The notes below the pieces were generated by a model, which was not told where the DNA came from, searched no databases, and was given only the letters and a program-made list of their open reading frames with translations. From a virus, in IMG/VR virus record IMGVR_UViG_3300035210_000103, positions 1-41,239 of that record: DNA of 41,239 bases. One strand, given 5' to 3'. This document shows, piece after piece, positions 38,183 through 41,239 of this stretch. Positions within the stretch are counted from its first letter, which is position 1, and every line of letters begins with the position of its first letter. A program made the translations under genes and the position numbers.

Positions 38183-38354
38183 GGTCGATGCCTATACCGC
38201 ACAAAAGGCCGCCGCGGCGACTCGGATCGTCCTGCGGCGCCAGGTGCTCGGCCAGTTTCTTCCACAGCACGGCACGTCCGCCGGTCGGCACACGACACGC
38301 CGCCGGCCCGGACAGCCTGCACCAGGTTCGCGCGCCGTACCAGCGCCGGGAGGC
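38183..38354. other. Divergent intergenic region before the lysis genes
   Basis: This stretch separates the antisense gene from the lysis operon and probably carries promoters in both directions. The open frames across it are poorly composed shadows. A GGGAGG site at about 38348-38353 serves the ATG at 38355. Confidence 0.4.
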
Positions 38355-38840
38355 ATGGCCATCGAACCGAGCACCGACAGCGAGCAGGCAACGGGAACGG
38401 ACACCAGGCGAATGCGCGACGAAGGCCGGTGGCGCTTTGTTCCGGAGGTCAATCTCGGCGCCGTCATCCAGGCCGCGATCGTTTTGGTGGCGTTGATATC
38501 GTGGGCCGCGACCGCAAACACGCGATCAGACCAGACCCGCGCAGACGTGGTGCAATTGCGCGCGGAAACGGCGCAGCAGAGCAAGGAGCTGCGGGACACG
38601 ATCAGCCAGCAGCTGACCGACCTGCGGACCGAGCTGCGCACCCTCCCCGACCAGCGCGCCCGCCTGGAAGGCCTGGAGCGGTGGGTGCAGCAGCACGACA
38701 CCGCGGTGTCGCAGGAGCGTCGCCAGCTCGATGACCTGGCGGGCCAGCTGAGCGACCTGCGCGCCACGGTGGGCACGGTCAACGGCCGGCTGGGGACGAT
38801 TGGAGACACGCTGAACCGCCCTCTGAGGACCGTGCGATGA
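38355..38840 (+). CDS. Membrane-anchored coiled-coil protein (possible inner spanin or holin partner)
   Basis: A 161-aa product from ATG 38355 behind GGGAGG. Residues about 33-53 (LGAVIQAAIVLVALISWAAT) form one membrane helix. The rest is a long coiled coil (RADVVQLRAETAQQSKELRDT, then LRTELRTLPDQRARLEGLERW, and a final LSDLRATVGTVNGRLGT). The topology, N-in with a periplasmic coiled coil, is that of an inner-membrane spanin. The next gene is a lipoprotein, which supports a two-component spanin pair, though the helix lies farther from the N-terminus than in lambda Rz. Confidence 0.55.
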   Translation: MAIEPSTDSEQATGTDTRRMRDEGRWRFVPEVNLGAVIQAAIVLVALISWAATANTRSDQTRADVVQLRAETAQQSKELRDTISQQLTDLRTELRTLPDQRARLEGLERWVQQHDTAVSQERRQLDDLAGQLSDLRATVGTVNGRLGTIGDTLNRPLRTVR

Positions 38841-39172
38841 TGGGACCGGACGAGCGCGAGCTGCTGCGGTCGCTGCGTTGGGTGGCGCTGGTGGTGTTCG
38901 TCGCCCTGGCGGTGGTGCTGCTGGCCGGGTGCGCCAAGAGTCCGCAGGCCGCGCCGCAGGTCACCGAGGAGCTGGAACCGGTGCCGCCGGCCCTGCAGGT
39001 CTGCCCAGAGCCCGCGCTGGCGCCGGCGCCGCCGCCGGTGCCGAGGACGGTCGAGGCGGTGCTGGCCTGGGGCGAGAAGGCGGCCCAGGCGGCGGACGCG
39101 AATGCGCGGGCCCTGCGCAATTGCCACGCCAGGCTGGACCGCCTGAACGCCTGGATCGGCACGCGCCCATGA
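38837..39172 (+). CDS. Lipoprotein, Rz1/o-spanin-like
   Basis: A 111-aa product from ATG 38837 (ATGA overlap). A signal-anchor helix (about residues 14-30) ends in a lipobox, L-L-A-G-C, with Cys32 as the lipidation site. A Pro-rich stretch (PPALQVCPEPALAPAPPPVP) follows, as in Rz1 proteins. The C-terminus, NARALRNCHARLDRLNAWI, resembles the helix ending many spanin-like proteins. It would sit in the outer membrane and help disrupt it at lysis. Confidence 0.65.
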   Translation: MMGPDERELLRSLRWVALVVFVALAVVLLAGCAKSPQAAPQVTEELEPVPPALQVCPEPALAPAPPPVPRTVEAVLAWGEKAAQAADANARALRNCHARLDRLNAWIGTRP

Positions 39173-39717
39173 GCGCCGATCTGTTCCCGGGCTGCTTCGC
39201 CGCGGTGGTCGCGGCCGAGGGCGGCTATTCGTGTGAGCGCGAGGACAGCGGCAACTGGACCGGCGGGGCCTGCGGTCGCGGCGTGCTGCGCGGCACTAAA
39301 TTCGGCATCAGCGCCGCGACGTATCCCGGGCTCGATGTTCAGGCGCTGACGCTCGACCAGGCGGCGGAAATCTATCGCCGGGACTTCTGGCTTGCGGTCC
39401 GGGGCGACGAGCTGCCCGGCCCGCTGGCGTTGCTGGTGTTCGATGCCGCGGTGAACAACGGGGTCGGCCGGGCCGCGCGCTGGCTGCAGGCGGCGGCCGG
39501 CGTGACCGTCGACGGCGTGCTGGGGCCGGTGACGATGGCGGCCGTAGCCTCGTCTGTGGCCCATCGCGGGGGTGCCGCGCTCTGCATCGAGTTCATGGCG
39601 CAGCGGCTGCTGTTCATGGCCTCGCTGCCGACCTGGCGGGTGTTCGGGCTCGGCTGGGCCCGCCGCCTCTGTGCGCTGCCGTGGCGCGCCATCGCCCTAC
39701 AGCAGGAGAGCACATGA
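39169..39717 (+). CDS. Endolysin, GH108-like muramidase
   Basis: A 182-aa product from ATG 39169 (ATGA). The N-terminus has E-G-G-Y with Glu17, the catalytic motif of glycosyl hydrolase family 108, then TKFGISAATYP and the DAAVNNGVGRAARWLQAAAGVTVDGVLGP region, which matches the peptidoglycan-binding end of this family. There is no signal peptide, so it needs a holin for export. It degrades host peptidoglycan at the end of infection. Confidence 0.85.
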   Translation: MSADLFPGCFAAVVAAEGGYSCEREDSGNWTGGACGRGVLRGTKFGISAATYPGLDVQALTLDQAAEIYRRDFWLAVRGDELPGPLALLVFDAAVNNGVGRAARWLQAAAGVTVDGVLGPVTMAAVASSVAHRGGAALCIEFMAQRLLFMASLPTWRVFGLGWARRLCALPWRAIALQQEST

Positions 39718-40376
39718 CCGACGTGGGATTTTTCGCCTCGCTCGCCCGGGACACGGCGGCCGGGGCCGCGGCCGGCGCGGTGGCCGGGCCGATCGGCGCC
39801 GGGGCCGGGGCTGTCGCGGCTATCATTTCGGACGTGTGCGACGCGACCGGCGTGACCCGCTGGCTGTTCGGCGCGGGCGCGGAAGCCACCAAACAGGCCG
39901 TCGTGTCGGCCGTGGCGCAGGCGACCGGCACGGCGGATCCGGAGGCCCAGGCGGCGGTGCTGGAGCGCGACCCCGAAGCGGCGCTGCGGCTGCGCGCTAG
40001 CCTAGCTAGCATAGCGGCGGCGCGCGAGGCGGCGAGCGACCAGGCGCGCCTCGACGCGTTCCGGTCCGCTGTCGGCGACGTGCAGTCCGCCCGCGCGCAG
40101 ACCGCGCATCTCGTTGATTCCAAATCGGTCCTGGCCTGGGGCGCCCCGTTGGTTTCGCTGGTCACGCTACTCGCTTATGGTGCAGTTACAATCGCTTGCG
40201 TGATACTTGTGAGCACCAGGAGCCTTCCGGAGGGGGCCACCACCATTTTGTCGCTCGCCATGGGGAGCCTCACCACGCTGGCCAGCGCGGTGGTGTCGTT
40301 CTGGGTCGGCAGCAGCGCCGGCAGCGCCAGGAAAAGCGAAACAATAGAACGGATCAGCGCAAAGGCCCCGCCATGA
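39714..40376 (+). CDS. Holin-like protein (GTA-type three-TM)
   Basis: A 220-aa product from ATG 39714 (ATGA overlap with the endolysin). It has a Gly/Ala-rich hydrophobic N-terminus (AAGAAAGAVAGPIGAGAGAVAAII), a helical middle (LERDPEAALRLRASLASIAAAREAASDQARLDAF), and two membrane segments at the C-terminus (LVSLVTLLAYGAVTIACVILV, LTTLASAVVSFWVG). This resembles the three-TM holins associated with gene transfer agents. It probably makes the inner-membrane lesion that releases the endolysin. Confidence 0.7.
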   Translation: MTDVGFFASLARDTAAGAAAGAVAGPIGAGAGAVAAIISDVCDATGVTRWLFGAGAEATKQAVVSAVAQATGTADPEAQAAVLERDPEAALRLRASLASIAAAREAASDQARLDAFRSAVGDVQSARAQTAHLVDSKSVLAWGAPLVSLVTLLAYGAVTIACVILVSTRSLPEGATTILSLAMGSLTTLASAVVSFWVGSSAGSARKSETIERISAKAPP

Positions 40377-40552
40377 CACTCCTGCTTATAATAATTGTCG
40401 TCATTCTGCTGTCTAGCGGCGGCGGATACTACGGCTACAACCGGTTCGGGGCTGCCGGCCTCGGCGGAGTGCTTGGACTTATTTTGATTGTCGTGCTGCT
40501 GTGGGTGCTGCTTGGCGGCGCCCATTTTGGCGGCGGCTACTATTCGCGATGA
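40373..40552 (+). CDS. Small two-TM membrane protein (DUF3309-like)
   Basis: A 59-aa product from ATG 40373. Two very hydrophobic helices (LLLIIIVVILLSSGGGYYGY and GGVLGLILIVVLLWVLLGGA) flank a Gly/Tyr-rich turn and are followed by a GGGYYSR end. This is the pattern of DUF3309-like small membrane proteins found in alphaproteobacteria and their phages. It could be an accessory holin. The next gene overlaps its stop. Confidence 0.6.
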   Translation: MTLLLIIIVVILLSSGGGYYGYNRFGAAGLGGVLGLILIVVLLWVLLGGAHFGGGYYSR

Positions 40553-40827
40553 ACCAGAACGAGCGGTTCCGCATCACCTGGCATGACCGGCAGCGCGAGG
40601 CGACGGTGCCTGCCGACCGGACGTTTCCGAACGGCCGGGACATTGACTATGCCGGCCCCGGCGCACGGGCCTGCCTTGTCGAACTGGCGCACCCCGCGAG
40701 CAGGGTCGGGTTCTGGACCCTGTTCTGTCTCAAGTGCCGCTCGCACGCGGGCGTCGGCACGGCGGGCCGCGCGGACGATCCCCGGTCGGTCAGAGTGCCG
40801 TGCGCCGATGCCGGCCCGGGACGGTGA
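40549..40827 (+). CDS. Small hypothetical protein
   Basis: A 92-aa product from ATG 40549 (ATGA overlap). It reads FRITWHDRQREATVPADRTFPNGRDIDYAG, then VGFWTLFCLKCRSHAG, with CLKC and one later Cys, a possible metal knuckle. No family is recognised. It is in the terminal accessory part of the late operon. Confidence 0.5.
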   Translation: MNQNERFRITWHDRQREATVPADRTFPNGRDIDYAGPGARACLVELAHPASRVGFWTLFCLKCRSHAGVGTAGRADDPRSVRVPCADAGPGR

Positions 40828-41059
40828 CCGATGCCAGCACGGGCGCCTGTGGTCGCAGGAGTGCCCTTCCTGCGCCTCTGCCTGGCACCATGAGATGCTG
40901 GCCCTCCATTGCGCGGCGGTCGATCACCATCTCGCGGAGATCGAGGCCACCCCGGCCGACGCGTTTTCGTTCCGGACCGGACGCGCCGCCAGGGTGCCGC
41001 AACGCCTCGCCGCGTTCGCGCAGGCGATCAGGGCGGCCCGGCGCGGGTTCGACTTCTAG
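40808..41059 (+). CDS. Small Cys/His-rich protein, last rightward gene
   Basis: An 83-aa product from ATG 40808, overlapping the previous gene by 20 bases. CQHGRLWSQECPSCASAWHHEMLALHCAAVDHH holds four cysteines and several histidines in a zinc-finger-like arrangement, followed by a helical basic tail. Its TAG stop shares CTAG with the convergent XRE gene stop inside the right terminal repeat. This tail-to-tail contact is where the rightward and leftward operons meet on a circular map. Confidence 0.55.
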   Translation: MPARDGDRCQHGRLWSQECPSCASAWHHEMLALHCAAVDHHLAEIEATPADAFSFRTGRAARVPQRLAAFAQAIRAARRGFDF

Positions 41060-41239
41060 GCGTCCGGCGGGGGTTCGATCCCGCCGCGGGCGAGGAATTT
41101 TATTCCGGCCTCCTCAAACTTGTTGCGGATTATCTCACGATACGGACGGCGGGGCATAGCCTCTCCGGACTCGGAACGACGTAGCGTGCGCACTGATATT
41201 CCTGTCTTTTCCGACAGAACCTCGAGCGACCAACCAAGG
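41056..41239. repeat. Right copy of 184-bp terminal direct repeat
   Basis: It matches 1-184 except at 41163 and 41174. It starts exactly at the shared CTAG of the convergent stops and ends within the XRE gene. It is consistent with the overlap of a circular molecule, or with the second half of a diverged att pair. Confidence 0.9.
41056..41239 (-). CDS. XRE-family HTH regulator, right copy (start outside window)
   Basis: The reading frame of the left pseudogene is open here: E-S-G-E-A-M replaces the nonsense codon, and LRRSESGE replaces LRRFESG. The downstream part (PRRPYREIIRNKFEEAGIKF, ending PPPDA) is the same. Its first residues lie beyond the window end, but position 185-222 supplies them if the ends are joined, giving 73 aa. 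It would be the last gene of the leftward operon and could regulate late or lysogenic functions. Confidence 0.65.
   Translation of the reverse strand, partial: LGWSLEVLSEKTGISVRTLRRSESGEAMPRRPYREIIRNKFEEAGIKFLARGGIEPPPDA

Noticed and set aside
36060-38291. 743-codon minus-strand open frame opposite the large ejection protein
   Set aside because: It mirrors a long GC-rich plus-strand gene, has Arg/His/Pro-rich shadow composition, no motifs, and conflicts with a well-supported gene.
1-41239. CRISPR array, rRNA or tRNA genes
   Set aside because: No regularly spaced identical repeats with spacers and no cloverleaf-like sequence were noticed; the GGGGGACA repeats are irregularly spaced and too short.

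Overview
The window reads as one essentially complete genome of a tailed, temperate double-stranded DNA phage with a P22-like virion: terminase, P22-type portal, scaffold, coat, gp4-like and gp10-like tail factors, ejection proteins, and no tape measure or sheath. The DNA is very GC-rich, and overlapping stop/start codons are the rule. I infer a high-GC proteobacterial host, perhaps alphaproteobacterial because of the GTA-type three-TM holin and GH108 endolysin, but the species is not readable. The first 184 bases recur at the end (41056-41239) with two mismatches. A small XRE regulator gene runs through this repeat, so the molecule probably closes into a circle of about 41,055 bp.

Layout. 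(1) Positions 1-7626, minus strand: a compact leftward early operon. From its promoter end it encodes a small protein, a Gp157-like protein, a putative recombination protein, an HTH protein, an SF1 helicase, a DEDDh exonuclease, about ten small proteins (several cysteine-rich, one winged-helix) and finally the XRE gene. (2) Positions 7627-8303: a lambda-like switch. A leftward XRE repressor gene is flanked by two clusters of the same operator motif, and a Cro/YdaS-like gene diverges to the right. (3) Positions 8304-11974: VRR-NUC nuclease, small proteins, a RepA-like AAA ATPase, and a 440-bp non-coding block with ten GGGGGACA octamers in a duplicated unit, a candidate origin. (4) Positions 12145-25746: packaging and head-neck genes. 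(5) Positions 25757-31967: tail-fibre genes. (6) Positions 31964-37994: a sulfotransferase-GNAT fusion and three ejection proteins. (7) Positions 37991-41059: a small antisense membrane protein, then lysis genes (coiled-coil membrane protein, spanin-like lipoprotein, endolysin, holin) and small genes.

Most unusual points. The gp10-like DNA-stabilisation protein is split in two, and its C-terminal piece carries a seven-motif Asp-box propeller inserted inside a Calx-beta domain, itself inserted in gp10. An isolated 105-aa gene resembles the N-terminus of the coat protein. TerL and one early gene seem to start at CTG. No integrase, transposase or partition gene was recognised, so how the lysogen is maintained is open.
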